Assembly: GCA_021018995.1 (NCBI GenBank)
Contig: CM037595.1
Span: forward strand, 98,511,991-98,575,990
From: Chloranthus sessilifolius
Taxonomy: Eukaryota > Streptophyta > Magnoliopsida > Chloranthales > Chloranthaceae
DNA: 64,000 nt
Direction of reading: 5' to 3'
Shown here one piece after another: positions 1-12,600 of this stretch. Under the pieces are notes generated by a model. That model saw only the letters and a program-made list of their open reading frames with translations, did not search any database and had not been told where the DNA came from. The first letter of the stretch is position 1, and every line of letters starts with the position of its first letter. The position numbers were made by a program, and so were the translations under genes.

Positions 1-578
1 TCCATTTCAGTCACAGCAGACATACTAAATGTGATGAATGAGACAAATGCGCATTTCTTCCCTCCCACATTCGGAGCATAGGCAGGGATGATTAGTGACT
101 CAAGCTCATGAATCGACCAAGTTTCACCCACAACAGATCGAGACAAAGATCCAATCCTATCCATATTACCGGAAGGGGACCAAAGAAAACTCTAAAAGCA
201 CCTACCTAGCACTTTCTGTGGATGATTTGACAGATAGGGGCACAGATTATTGAGTATCCAAAATGGATGATACAAATAAAAAAGAGTACCTCTATTTGCA
301 CCAACCAAAGCTCTAAAAGCACCACCTATCAAGGTCGGGGCAGGCAGGTATTTTTAGAATTTTGGTGGGTGCCAAAAAGCTACCTTAAAAAAACCAGCAG
401 CATTTTAAAGGAAAGTTTAGAGAAATAGGATTGGCTACCATCCTTTTAAGCCACATGTGACGTATTTTTTACAATTCACACCGTTCAAATTGTTGGGCAT
501 CAATTGAATTTTACTCAGTCTCAAAAAACATACCCATAATAATAGTAGGCAATCCGGCCACTTCATTAAATATGAGCA
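1..578. other. Intergenic, no gene recognised
   Basis: I see no coding region, repeat pair or RNA gene here. The stretch is moderately AT-rich plant intergenic DNA. It ends at the target site duplication of the copia element, so it and the DNA after 4247 were contiguous before that insertion. Confidence 0.6.
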
Positions 579-583
579 ACGGT

Positions 584-768
584 TGATAGAAGGAGAAAAA
601 AGAAAAACTAAATAAATGAAGAAGCAAACTTTCTATTCAATTTACTTGCATAAAACACATACAAGATGATTCTTATATAGACTTAAACATAATTATCATA
701 CACTTAGCACTTACCCACTATTCTACCCACAATTTTAGTAACTACCCATATTTGCCACTTATCCAATA
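584..768 (-). repeat. 3' LTR of the copia element
   Basis: This 185-bp copy pairs with 4058-4242. On the plus strand it runs from TGATAGA to CCAATA, where the partner copy ends CCAACA. The conventional TG start is therefore preserved only in the 5' LTR. It differs from its partner at scattered single sites. Confidence 0.93.
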
Positions 769-831
769 ATCCCTCCCTTAAACTGATGTTCCAAACATAA
801 CATCTAGTTTAATAAGAGTTAAACTTTGAAA

Positions 832-3800
832 CTAAACATTTGAAGTACAAACACCGAGTAGCTTCTTGAGCTTCTGAAATGCAGGAAGCTTGAGAGGTTT
901 GGTTAGAATATCAGCGATCTGGTCTTCACTTCTGCAGTAAATAAGATTAATGACTCCATGATTTGTGAGATCCCTCAAGAAATGATATTTCACATCTATA
1001 TGTTTGCTTCGACCATGTAAAATTGGGTTTTTTGAAAGCTTTATTGCTGAATTGTTGTCACAATAAATCTGAGTAGGTCGATCCTCCTTGAAATGCAGCT
1101 CTTTAAGGATTTTCTTTAGCCAAATAGCTTGACAAGCACAAGCTGTTGCAGCAACAAATTCAGCTTCAGTGGATGATAATGTGATAATAGATTGCTTCTT
1201 TGATGACCATGAAACAGCTTCTGCCCCCATCTTGAAAACATATCCAGATGTGCTTTTTCGATCATCTAAATCTCCTGCATAATCGCTATCTGTGAAACCA
1301 AACAGATCTGACTGGTCTCTATTTTTGTAGAACGAGCCAAATTCCTTAGTACCTCGCAAGTATCGGAAAATTCGTTTTACAGTCAAGAGATGAATCTCTA
1401 TAGGACATTTCATGTACCTGCTAATCACACTTACAACATACATTATATCAGGTCTTGTTACCGTCAAATACATTAAACTCCCCACTATTTGTTTGTAAAG
1501 AGTGTCGTCATCCTTCTTTCCTCCATTATCTTTGTTTAGCTTCATACCAAATTCAGATGGAGTATTTACAGGATTGCAATCCTTCATCTGAAACCTGTCC
1601 AAGATTTCTTGCACATACTTCTTTTGAGAAATAAAAATTTCAGTAAAAGATTGCACCACTTCAATGCCGAGAAAGTAATGCATCATGCCAAGATCAGACA
1701 TCTCAAATTCAGCTATCATGGATTTCTTAAAACTACCAAACATGACTGTATTATTTCTAGTGTAGATTAAATCATCTACATATAAGCAGACAATAAGCAT
1801 TTTCCCCTCATCTTCAATCTTTATAAAAAGTGTATGTTCGTAAGGACATTTTTGAAATCCTTCCTTCAAAAAATAGGTTTCTATACGATTATACCAAGCC
1901 CGTGGAGCTTGTTTTAATCCATATAGAGCTTTCTTTAACTTATACACTTTATGCTCATTGCCAACTTTTACATAACCAGGAGGTTGATCGATAAATACCT
2001 CTTCTTTCAAATCTCCGTGGAGGAATGCTGATTTCACGTCCAACTGGAAGATAGGCCATGAATTTTGAGCTGCCATAGCAATCACCACTCTGATTGTATC
2101 ATGCCTTGCAACCGGAGCAAAGACTTCTTTATAATCAACACCAAACTTCTGCTTGTAGCCCTTAGCTATCAGGCGTGCCTTGTGCTTGTCAACTTCACCA
2201 TTTTCTCTCAACTTTGTCTTGTAAACCCACTTTACACCAATTGTCTTCTGCCCTTTTGAAAGATCACATAACTCCCATGTATCATTTCGTTCAATGGCTA
2301 TAATTTCAGCATCCATAGCCTTTCTCCATTTTAGTTCTTTAACAGCCACTTCAAAAATGGTAGGATCACAATCTCCATTAGAATGTGGCGTTATTGGCCC
2401 ACAAATGTCGGAATGAACGAGCTCCAATGCTTTCTTCGCTCTCCAAGATTGTCCTTGTGGGAATTGAGTACGGTGTTGTTTGCTAACAACACATTCTTCA
2501 CAAACTTGCGAAGAAGCTGTAATTTGAGGAAGTCCCGTCACCATGTTTTTTTGTTGTAATGTTTTTAGTCCGCCAAAATTCAGATGCCCATAGCGAAAAT
2601 GCCATAGTCATGCCTCATCTTTTAATTTTACAGAGAAACACGAATGAGCGATGTTATGGAGATAAAGTGGGAACATACGATTCGCCGTCATGTGAACTTG
2701 AGCAATTAAGCCCAACTTTGCATCTTTAATCTGACATACTCCATTTTTTATAGAGATCTCGTATCCCTTTTCTTGTAACTAACCCACACTAAGCAAGTTG
2801 GTCTTTAAATTCGGCACAAAAAAAATATTAGCGATAGTGTAGGTGGAATTTTCTTTGGTTTGGATTGTTACCTTTCCTTTTCCCATAACTGAAATTGTAG
2901 AGTTGTCACCAAACTTAACAGAGCTACGAAATGATTCATCCATGTCAGAAAATGCATCCTTCTCTCCACACATGTGATTGCTACAACCAGTGTCTAAATA
3001 CCACATGTTTTGTTGAGATTCTTCCTTCACGTGTCACAGCATCAACAGAGACACATCTTCTTCCTTTTCTGCAAAGTTAGTTTGATCTCCACTATGTTTG
3101 TTCAAATCAGTTTGACATTCTGATTTATAATGGCCATACCTGTGACATCTGAAACATTCAACATTTGACTTGTCTGCTGACTTTGATCTATAAGTTGTTG
3201 AGTAGTAGCATCCACGTCCTCTGCCTCTTCCTTGAAATTGACTTTCTTGATGATGGTGATTTTGTTGTTGGTTCTCACGATCATTGTTGTATCTGCCTCC
3301 TCTACCTCGACCTCTGCCTCTTCCTCGTCCTCTATCAGCTCTACTAGGTGTAGAGTGATTTTCTGAAAAGGCCTTCAATGTTTGTTCTTCTTTTTCCGTC
3401 TGATTAAGTTTTTGCTCATAAACCAACAAAGAACTTTGTAATTCATCAATTGATAGTAAACCAACATTATTAGCTTCTTCTATAGCACAGACAACAAAAT
3501 TAAATTTTGGTGTTAAGGATCGAAAAATCTTCTCAACAATGAGAACATCCTCTGTCTTGTCGCCATGGATCTGCATCTTGTTAACGATTGTTATCGTTCT
3601 TGAAAAATAGTTTGTAACTGATTCACCTAACTTCATTCGAAGTATTTCGAACTCCGAACGAAGTGCTTGAAGCTGTTGCCTCTTAGCCCTCGCCGTACCT
3701 TGGTACTTCTTCTTCATGGAGTCCCAAATATGCTTAGTCGTGTCTTTGCAAAGAATGGTTTCCAAGATTGAACGATCAATTGTTTGGAAGAGATAATTCT

Positions 3801-4008
3801 TTGCTTTAAGATCTTTTAACTTCAGTCCTTCGAGCTCTGTCTTTTGCGCATCTGTCAGCACAACACCTTCTGCTCGTTCTGCTACTCCAGAAACAACAAC
3901 CGTCTAATATTCTTTGGACCTCAAGAAGTTCTCCATGAGCATGCTCCAATGGTCATAGTGACCATCAAAGCGTAGAACGGCTGGCTGTACAAAACTTTCG
4001 GAAGCCAT
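832..4008 (-). pseudogene. copia gag-pol polyprotein, stops and integrase deletion
   Basis: A single reading frame runs from an ATG at 4008 to 832, broken by in-frame stops at 3904-3906 (TAG), 3034-3036 (TGA), 2779-2781 (TAG) and one near 2612 (TGA). From the N-terminus it shows gag, with an RG-rich stretch and a CCHC zinc knuckle (CFRCHRYGHYKSEC). Next comes aspartic protease with DTGCSNH, then the GAG-pre-integrase segment around WHFRYGHL. Integrase stops shortly after HSDICGPITPHSNGD, and the frame resumes in the linker before RT (FEVAVKELKWRKAMDAE). The catalytic integrase core is therefore absent. RT is present with the YVDD box, followed by RNase H and a copia-type C-terminus (ADILTKPL). 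It is not able to make an active polyprotein as read here. Confidence 0.93.
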
Positions 4009-4057
4009 CAATTTCACTTTTTCTCTTCTCGAAACTCAAACTTGGCTCTGATACCAC

Positions 4058-4242
4058 TGATAGAATGAGAGAAAAGAGAAACTAAATAAATGAATAAGCA
4101 AACTTTCTATTCAATTCACTTGCATAAAACACATACAAGATGATCCTTATATAGACTTAAACATAACTACCATACACTTAGCACTTACCCATTATTCTAC
4201 CCACAATCTTAGTAACTACCCACATTTACTACTTATCCAACA
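4058..4242 (-). repeat. 5' LTR of the copia element
   Basis: On the element strand this 185-bp copy starts TGTTGGATAAG and ends TCTATCA. It is followed by one spacer base and then the primer-binding site. It should carry the promoter of the element. Confidence 0.93.
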
Positions 4243-4247
4243 ACGGT

Positions 4248-4422
4248 CCATATTCAAGTGCCTAAATAGTTGGAGTCCTCTTATGAGCATCCTTTTTGGT
4301 TTAACTTAAAGTCACATAGAGCATCCTTTTAAGCTAATTTCAATTCACATGATGTTTTGTTACTTGGACAACTCGGATGACCGAAAGATTTATGCTACAT
4401 GGCTTAAGGAAAGTGCTATTAA
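4248..4422. other. Short intergenic spacer
   Basis: This links the copia element to a MITE. No gene is seen. Confidence 0.5.
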
Positions 4423-4730
4423 GCATAGTCGCCAAACGCCAAATTGGGGTACAGTAATAATACAGCGAGGTTAAAATTCGGAAAAATTCGAAAAGTACAA
4501 AGAAATATTTAGAGAAAAAATTAGACAGAAAAATTAAAAATGAAAATAAAAAGATTTAAAATTAAAAAATATATTTTAAATATTAGAAAGTCACAACTTT
4601 CGAAAAGTTTGGGAATTATTCGCATTTGTGATCAAGAGAAGTTTTGAAAGATTTGCGAATAATTCGGGGACCTTAAAACCGCAAATTATTCTCGATTTTT
4701 TCAAACAATGGGCAATTTTTGTGACTATGC
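4423..4730. mobile_element. MITE with GCATAGTC termini
   Basis: The 308-bp AT-rich unit begins GCATAGTCGCCAAA and ends GACTATGC. These form a short imperfect terminal inverted repeat. It is flanked by TATTAA on the left and TATTGA on the right, a plausible near-duplication. The interior is AT-rich with no coding potential. The superfamily cannot be assigned from these ends alone. Confidence 0.6.
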
Positions 4731-5165
4731 TATTGACGGGTATATATATTAATGTAGGTAAGGACCAAAAACCTTTTTCACAAAGAGCTGGATATGGTTA
4801 AGACTGCTTCCCATCTACATTTGGGAGGGGTTACTTGTGATGCAAGCAAGTTACAGAAGTGATGATATGGTCAAAGATTGTAACCAAAAAAACTCTATCA
4901 TGTGACTCAAGGATGCTAAAATGCCATTGAAATGGATGATTACCATCCATTTTAGTCATTTATTTTAACAAATTTTGACCACTTTAAATCATACGATGAA
5001 ATAATGAAGATATTCTTTCGATGCAATCTTTGGCTCACCATATTATCATATAGTATCCTTCGCATCATATGGCACACATGAATGAAAATAGTGCCATGCA
5101 TCCAAGATTGGGAACGGGCACCAGATCTTTTATCTTAAAAAATATTTTTATTTCTTTTACTTTAA
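4731..5165. other. Intergenic, with a relic arm of the long-armed repeat family
   Basis: No gene is seen. The part at about 4975-5115 resembles the recurrent inverted-repeat family (CATATGGCACACATGAA and a degenerate arm), described at 19127-19441. Confidence 0.4.
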
Positions 5166-5407
5166 GGGGTTGTTTGGATACAAGGAATACATGATAAAAC
5201 GTTTTATCACAGATTCAGCTGTTTGGGTGCTTTTCAGGGTGGCAAATGTATTAGCCTTATTTACCACAAAATACCAAAACATATTACGACCTCTTCCATC
5301 GAGAATAGGGAAGAAACATAATATTTTATATATTCCTGCAAGTTAAGAATACGTGATAAAAAATCAATAATTTACCACGTTTTACCAGGTTATATCCAAA
5401 GATACCC
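5166..5407. mobile_element. Tourist-like PIF/Harbinger MITE
   Basis: The 242-bp element starts GGGGTTGTTTGGATA. Its right end, read on the other strand, is GGGTATCTTTGGATA, giving an imperfect terminal inverted repeat. TAA lies on both sides (5163-5165 and 5408-5410). A TAA/TTA duplication with GGG-type ends is characteristic of PIF/Harbinger MITEs. There is no coding capacity. Confidence 0.8.
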
Positions 5408-5459
5408 TAACTGTTTCTCATTTAGATTCAAAGCTTAAACTAAAAATTAAATAAAACAT

Positions 5460-5460
<1 letters not shown>

Positions 5461-5519
<59 letters not shown>
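5461..5519. repeat. Compound microsatellite (AT)n(GT)n(GA)n
   Basis: Three adjoining dinucleotide runs, AT then GT then GA, span about 59 bp without interruption. Confidence 0.95.
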
Positions 5520-6635
5520 GCCAAGGGATATGCATTAGAAGACCAAGGGCTATGCACTAGAAGACACGGCCATCCGTGCTTTCGAACAAGCTGGTCTCCT
5601 TGTGATCCCAACTAAGTAATTAGGTGTTATGGCAACTTTCCCAAGGCTCGGCTCACGTAAAAAGAGTATTTATCCACCCATAAAAACGTTTATCAATGGT
5701 ATAAAATTTCAATGCCCCATGTTCAGATAGGGATGAAAACTTTGACCTAAGATTTGAATAGCAAATGGTGTAAAAAGTTTTTCTTCTAAAACCCTAAGCA
5801 GATGTGTAAACTTTGACTTAGGATTTGAAGGGGAAAATGGTCATAATCAATTCACTTTGGGGGATGTGTGTCACATGGAATCAAAATCTATCCGTCTGAT
5901 TATATGCCCATGGTCTCAAGATCCATTGCATGATTGGAATTAAAAATCAATCTCCCGCACATGATTCAATGCAATCAATGGTATTATATTTTCATATTCC
6001 CTAAGATGACATAATAGCTACCCTTCTTTATATTATATTTTTTACACCCTCACAGATGAAATAAGGTAAGAATTCTCTCCACCCAATTCAAATATTTTCA
6101 AAACACATTAGATTCTCCCATCAAACAAAAAATGCTTCTGATCTGATCTCACCTAAAAAGAGGCAATGAGTTCAAAACAAATTAAACATTCCCCACTTAA
6201 ATTTCTGGTTGAAGAAGTTTTAAAAAATCACTACAAACTTTCCATACAGTGTTCTTAAAACTGTTTCACTGAAGTTGCAGATTTTTTAGCTAATAATGCA
6301 CCAAGTATTCTTAAGAAGAGGTTAAATGGCTACTATAAACCTCTTTTATAAGAGGGGGTCACCACCCCGCACTTGTGGTAAGGGTGGCGGCTCATGCATT
6401 TGTCATGAATGAGCCGAGGGTTTATTGTAAACGATGAGCCCTGTCTTGTCAGTTGTGTAGTGAGTAGACCCTGAGACATATAAATTAATGCACATCTCGA
6501 CATAGGCAGATGGGCTCATTGTCTAGGGTGAGTCTGGAATGAGCCCCTTGGCTCATTTTTGACGAAATCAATGACTCATAACCCTCGCGACACCTACATC
6601 TAAGTTTTCAAAATAAACTATGATACAAATCGAAA
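5520..6635. other. Intergenic, 3' flank of the transporter gene
   Basis: No gene is recognised. About 5845-5985 is one arm of the long-armed repeat family, with GTCTCAAGATCCATTG and ATTCAATGCAATCAATGG. The sequence just before 6636 is expected to contain the 3' untranslated region of the transporter. Confidence 0.5.
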
Positions 6636-9600
6636 TCAGAAAACTGGGCATCCGTCAATGACGACACCTTTGGCACTTGGGCAACTGGCCAAGGGGCACC
6701 CATCCAACTCGCTTCCCCACCAACTGAAACTGACTTCTTCCAATCCCAAACACAGATACAACAGCACTCCCATAAAAGCCAGCCCAGCGTCCAGCGCGCC
6801 CGATAGCACGTAATTGTGTCGCTGCCACCAATGTGGCCTGTACCGGAAAATCACGAAACCCGATATAAACCCAACAATGATCCAGCTAGTGAAGTTGACT
6901 GCAGTGGCTGGGGGCATATTGCCCGTCGCGCCTATGAGGATGGGCATGTTGATGAGACGGATCCATTGTTTGTCAGGGAAAGCCTTGTGGGCCAACCAAA
7001 CGAGGAGAGGGGCGATCGCCCCGGCTAGGAAAAACCAGTTTACAGCTGAGTAGGTACCAAGATCTCCGAAGATCATGCGCGGTCCAATCAGTCCCCATAT
7101 AACAGAGGCATCGTAGAATACATGGTCACCAGGGCAGGTCCACGGGCTGTCAGCAGGAAGAAGATCAGTGTCACAAAGGTTCGGGACGACGTCCATGAGC
7201 CACCATGCGGTTCCCAAGTAGACTAAGGCTGCTATAAGAGTCCCTACCACCTGTGAAGCAGTTGTTTCATTCATTCATTCATTTGACTATGACTCCAACA
7301 GATGTCAAGGCACAATTTCTAATGCTATAAATAAATAAAATAAAATAAATGAAGGTGATGGAGAGGAACCAACTTGGGCCATGAACATTGTTCTGGGAGG
7401 AATCTTCATGTAGTGACCAAGCTTGAAGTCTTGTAGGAAGGTGATGGCCTGTGTCATACTAATATATCCGTACACTTTGAAGCATATGTTTGCAACCGGG
7501 TGCCCCGGATACATGTACCCGATGATATATTCCGTAATGATGTTCAAGCCCGGCGTCTTGTTCACCAAATCGATCGAATTAATCACCGCATTGTCAGATA
7601 ATAAATTCAATAATAGGATTAATTGGCATGATTATATATATATATATGGAATAAGTACCTGATTAGTTGTAGCGGTGATGATTCCGACTGGGAGAGTGAA
7701 GAAAATGGCGATGGCACACGCGAGCAAGACTCCCCAATAAGGCAATTGAAGTTGGCTGTTGTAGTACTGGCATGCGTAGATGGTGGCGGCGATGTTTAGA
7801 AAGAGGATGATGAGGAACCACCACTCCGGGACCTGCTTGTATTTGCTCATGAGCCTCGTGTGCACATCCATCTGCTTCTCTTGGAAGGCTGATTTACTCA
7901 GCTCCCATATTTCTCTACAACCCGTGTCATTAATTTTGTCAAACTACTAACAGTGCACACAGATCATGTGACTTGAACCCAGACCCGACCAGGTACGATA
8001 TGGACTCCCTAGTTCTAAAAAGCGGGGGAGCCCATGTGGAAGCTAAATCGGACAATATCATACCGGGGTCGGGTTTAAGTTCACTTGATTCCATGAAACA
8101 ACATCTTATAAGGGGCCTACAACTTGTGCCATGGTGCAAAGAGTTGGTGTTAGCGCGTTAAGCAAGAGAGGTGGCAAGTTAATTGAGAAGACTTACCCTC
8201 CATGGAAGAGTAGGACATGGACGACGGTGGCGGTTAAGGAAGCGAAGCCAACACCATAAGTGACGGCAAAGAAGGCGCTGAGATAGAGAGGTCCATTTTC
8301 CTTGTACGCATCGAGGTCCAGTTGGAAATTGGAGTTGATGATGCCTGAAATATTGTACTCTTGGCCCTTCGTCGTGAAGAGGCCGTCGGAAAATATGGGA
8401 AAGGTCTTGGCATTGTAGAAGTTAAGCCAATATGCCGTTGGAGTTATGACATACATGATAATTACGAAGCCAACTGCGACATTCGCCGTGGCGAACCATG
8501 GGCTAGCAAGTGGGCTTCCGAGGTAGGAGGAAATGGAGGACCAATCAAGGCCGATCGCCCCGATTCCAAGCCCATAGAGTCCTGAGCCCAATTGTTGGGC
8601 TAGGACGTTAGTAGGGAAGATCCAACATATCCAAGAAAGCGAAGTTAGCATAGGGAAGAGGTAACCCGGAAATACGTAGTAGGCAAAACTGCACAAGAAA
8701 GCTATCAGGAAGAATTGGGTCCGAGTTAATCCGCCTTTAGGCCGCTCTTCCTTTTCGTGTAATGCCCTGTAATCACAAATTCATCATCTCATACAACAAC
8801 AAATAGATGGAACAAGCCAATGATCATAATTCATAACAAGGTTTTAATTATAAGAAGAGCAACAACAGTATTATCCCAAATATTGCGCCTTCTCGGGTAT
8901 TGACAACACATAGGGTACCTCTATTCACACCTACCGAATGAGGGAACTCATACATAAAACCATTGACTGTTTTGAATCCGACAATAGAGATTGTTTTTCT
9001 TCCTATTTTTCCACGGTGGATGTTGAGCTCATGGGCGTATCATTAGATGGCCAATTTTCAATTCCATATAGCACACATCCCAAAAGCATAACCAGAAAAC
9101 CACGTGGCACACATCAGGCTCAAACGTGGTTTCATATCACTTTTTGGGATGTCAAAAGACGACTTTCAACGGCATGCATGGATGTTAAAGATCTCTATTT
9201 GAGTAAGGCCTTTTCATAAGCTTCATGTTCTTCCAGAAATAGAGCTGCAAAGGTTAGGGTTAACCCCGCCTGCAATATGTTGAGTTTAGGTCCAAAATCT
9301 CTATCCAACGGGTTGCGTCAGGTTAGAAATTAATAACCAGATCAGGTTAGTTTGTGATGACCCAAACTCATATACCATAATATTGTCCGGTCCTGGGCTT
9401 AAATCCTCAACCCGATTTTATTTATGGCATGAGCTTAAATACCCACTCAAAATGCATCATATGACCTGTAGCATCCGCAATCAAAAATAGCCCAGGGTCA
9501 CGACTTTTCTCTACCTGATGTGAGACTATTACATAGTTCATTTATGGGTCCTCCACCCAACTTGATCCAACTAATACCCTTTATAATGGCCTAACTCAGT

Positions 9601-12600
9601 CCAATCGGACCGCACCCACCCGCATGAGTTGGATCTGGACCCTACCCGTTTGCAGCCCTGATCCATCAGCTATAAATGATGCAGGAAAATTGCATTGCTT
9701 TGGGTAGACAAGGGTCATTTCAAGATTGCTGCCGACAGTCAGTGGGTCATCATCCTATTCGTCCATAATGCTATAACCTATGAGTCCTACCCGACGGGAC
9801 AGTTTTATGAAGGACAGATTTTATGCATAGATGCATGGAGATGGATGATGTGGCATGATGCAATTAGCTGCATGGAGTGAGATTTAATTAATACAAGTCG
9901 GTACAATCAATCATATTGCGCCACATCAGTCACCTACAGTGTCCTTATCAAATCTTTCTTATATAATTTTCCAATCCTACCCCATGGAGTTGTATTGAAA
10001 GTACTGAAAAAAGGAAATAAAATATTTAAAAAATTGATAGATATATATTAAAATAAAATTTATTATTTAATTAAAGCTCTTTTTCATTTAAAACTCAGTA
10101 CAAAACTAACATATAAAACACATTTTAAACAAAAATATGAGTTTTATATGTATCGCCATATAAAACGGCTTTTTATACATGTCTTGAAAAGAACACGTTT
10201 TATACGAATATTTATTTAAAATGCTGTTTTTTGAGAATGTAGGTGAACGCCCTAGAAAGTTAAAATTATAATTCCATCACGCTGTTTCTACTTGCAAACC
10301 AACCTTTGCTTTCCATACACAAATAATGAGAAAGTAATAATAAATTTATTTTATTGTGGCTGTTGAATATCAAAATCATGAATTACTTAACAAAAAAATA
10401 TGTTCATAAGTTATTGAGTGCGCGCAAACTTTTCTTAATTTTTTCTGTTCTAGTAAAGATAAAATAATTTATTTTTAAGAACACAGCAATTTTTGCTATT
10501 TACGCACCACTAAATTTTGTTTCAAAGAAATTATGTGCATGCCACACCTACCCACTGTGGTAGGTGAAAATAGCACTATTTTTTATGCCAAGGCCACTTT
10601 TTCATTTATTATATGGAATTTGTGATACACGTGATCTAAAATGTTTATAATTATATTACAGCCCTTTAGGTGATCACAGATTTTCTCAAATAATAATAAA
10701 TAAATAAAACTGACCACAGATCAAAAGTACTATTATACCCTCCAATTATCTTACAAATTAATGACGGTTGGATGGGCCAATTGGCTGGCACCATCAATTT
10801 CGTAAAGGTGCACGAGTGATCATAGCTCTAAACGTACGTCTGGTACACGAGCCGTGCACCCTAAGCCCCAAACAAGACTCATCACGATGTAGACGACTTT
10901 TTGTTAAGTGATATGAGTATTTGGTAAGTGGTTCTCCTACTAGGGTTAGGTGACATTTTGTATGTATGTCATAAAATTAAGAAGCTTACCATTTGATTGG
11001 TGTGTCATAATCCCTAGCTCGTTGATGTAAACGAAGGTAGGTCAAAATGACCCATCACCATCAAGAATTAAAGGCTACCACATAAATCCAACATATCATT
11101 GAAACGGGCCATAGAGATTATTTTTGTTCCAATAATTTACAAAAATAAATCTTGAGAGTCAAATTATCCTGAATAAATGATGTTTTTATGACACTCATCA
11201 TAAAAAGTATTATGGACATCATAATTTCGTCTGATACTTGAACTATACGGTATATTGAAATGAGGGTATCGTTCATATATATGCATTTACTCGGGCGATA
11301 CATTTATATGCATTTACCCGAATGATACATTGAATGTATCGTCTAGTACGATTCAATACCGATATATATCGTCCGATATGTATCAGTTTTGAACTTGGAC
11401 GATACGTATCGGTTTTTCGACATTTTGATCCACGGACACTAAAAGCAAGGGTGCTCAAGTCAGTTACCTAACACAAAAATACCAAGGGAATAATATAGCA
11501 TATCCAGGCTAGGCTAGCTATCACATTTGTTTTCTAAGGTTTAGTGAGACAATTGACCGAAGATTAGTATGTATACTACTGGAAAGAAACACACTTTATT
11601 TAAGGATCCCAAATATCTAAGTGCGCACATTTGATAGGCAGTGGGATTCGTCTTGGTGGTAGGCTAGCCGTGCACGTTAGGGGAAGCACTTTTGGTATAG
11701 GAAAAAAAACCGTTCACGGCTCATCAATCTCTCAATGGCTAAACAGTCAAACATTAGGAAGTAGACAGCTATTTATGAGCATCTGAGCATGTAAATTAGT
11801 AAAAGTGGAAGCAAATTAATGGAAGTATAATTTCAACCTAATCACCTAAGCTAGCTTATTTGTTGTTCTAGGTAGACAATCAACAGTTGCACCTCCTCCA
11901 AAGGTTTTGGTGAGAGTTTGACCCAAGTGCCAACCTTGGTACTCGGGGCGGGACCTAATACCAACTATGCTAATAGGTACATGGCCTGAGGACCAGCTAG
12001 AATGCACCGGTCAGGTACGTATTGGAAGTTCAGGTACGTAAGATTAGGGTTGAGAGCAGCTTTGTTGTTCCTCATTTCAGAAAGGGTATCTTTATTTGCA
12101 AACCAAGATTATGATGGAGATTGTTCTAGTCCCAAACTCACTCAATTGATCTTCACATTATGAGCCTACCATGAGATGATCAGATGCTGATTCCATGTTC
12201 TCTAACGGGATACCACATTTTATGGTGTGCCCACAATTAGGTTCACTTTTTGGGATAAAGTCGTCCTTCCAAACAAATTATTTTTTCCATATTTTATAAG
12301 CCTTTGGTAAGCTTACGCCCGGGTGCACAGGATGACCCATGCACCCGATGGCCGGATCATATGCCACATGGCATGATCACACCAAAACAAATCTTGTTTT
12401 GGGTTGATCAATCATGAGACATGTGATTTTAAAAAAAAAATATTTTCTGACTTTTTACCTTCTGTTTGATGAGTCAAAGATAAGGTAACGTCTCAAAACT
12501 TTGGTACATTAATTTCCGCTAACTTTGATCAGATTTTTAACGATGAAAAAGTTATGAAAAAAAATATTTAATGGGATCTGATTGACCTTACCTAGGCTAT

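Larger units (their letters stand above)
584..4242 (-). mobile_element. Ty1/copia LTR retrotransposon, internally deleted
   Basis: The element reads on the minus strand. Its LTRs are 584-768 and 4058-4242, both 185 bp and nearly identical. It is flanked by the 5-bp duplication ACGGT (579-583 and 4243-4247). One base inside the 5' LTR is a primer-binding site (4045-4056, minus TGGTATCAGAGC) complementary to initiator methionine tRNA. A purine-rich tract (769-780 on the minus strand) abuts the 3' LTR. Total length is 3659 bp, shorter than the roughly 5 kb of most plant copia elements, because the integrase core is missing. The order gag, protease, (integrase), RT, RNase H is what defines copia. 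The near-identical LTRs suggest a fairly recent insertion, although the coding region is broken. Confidence 0.95.
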
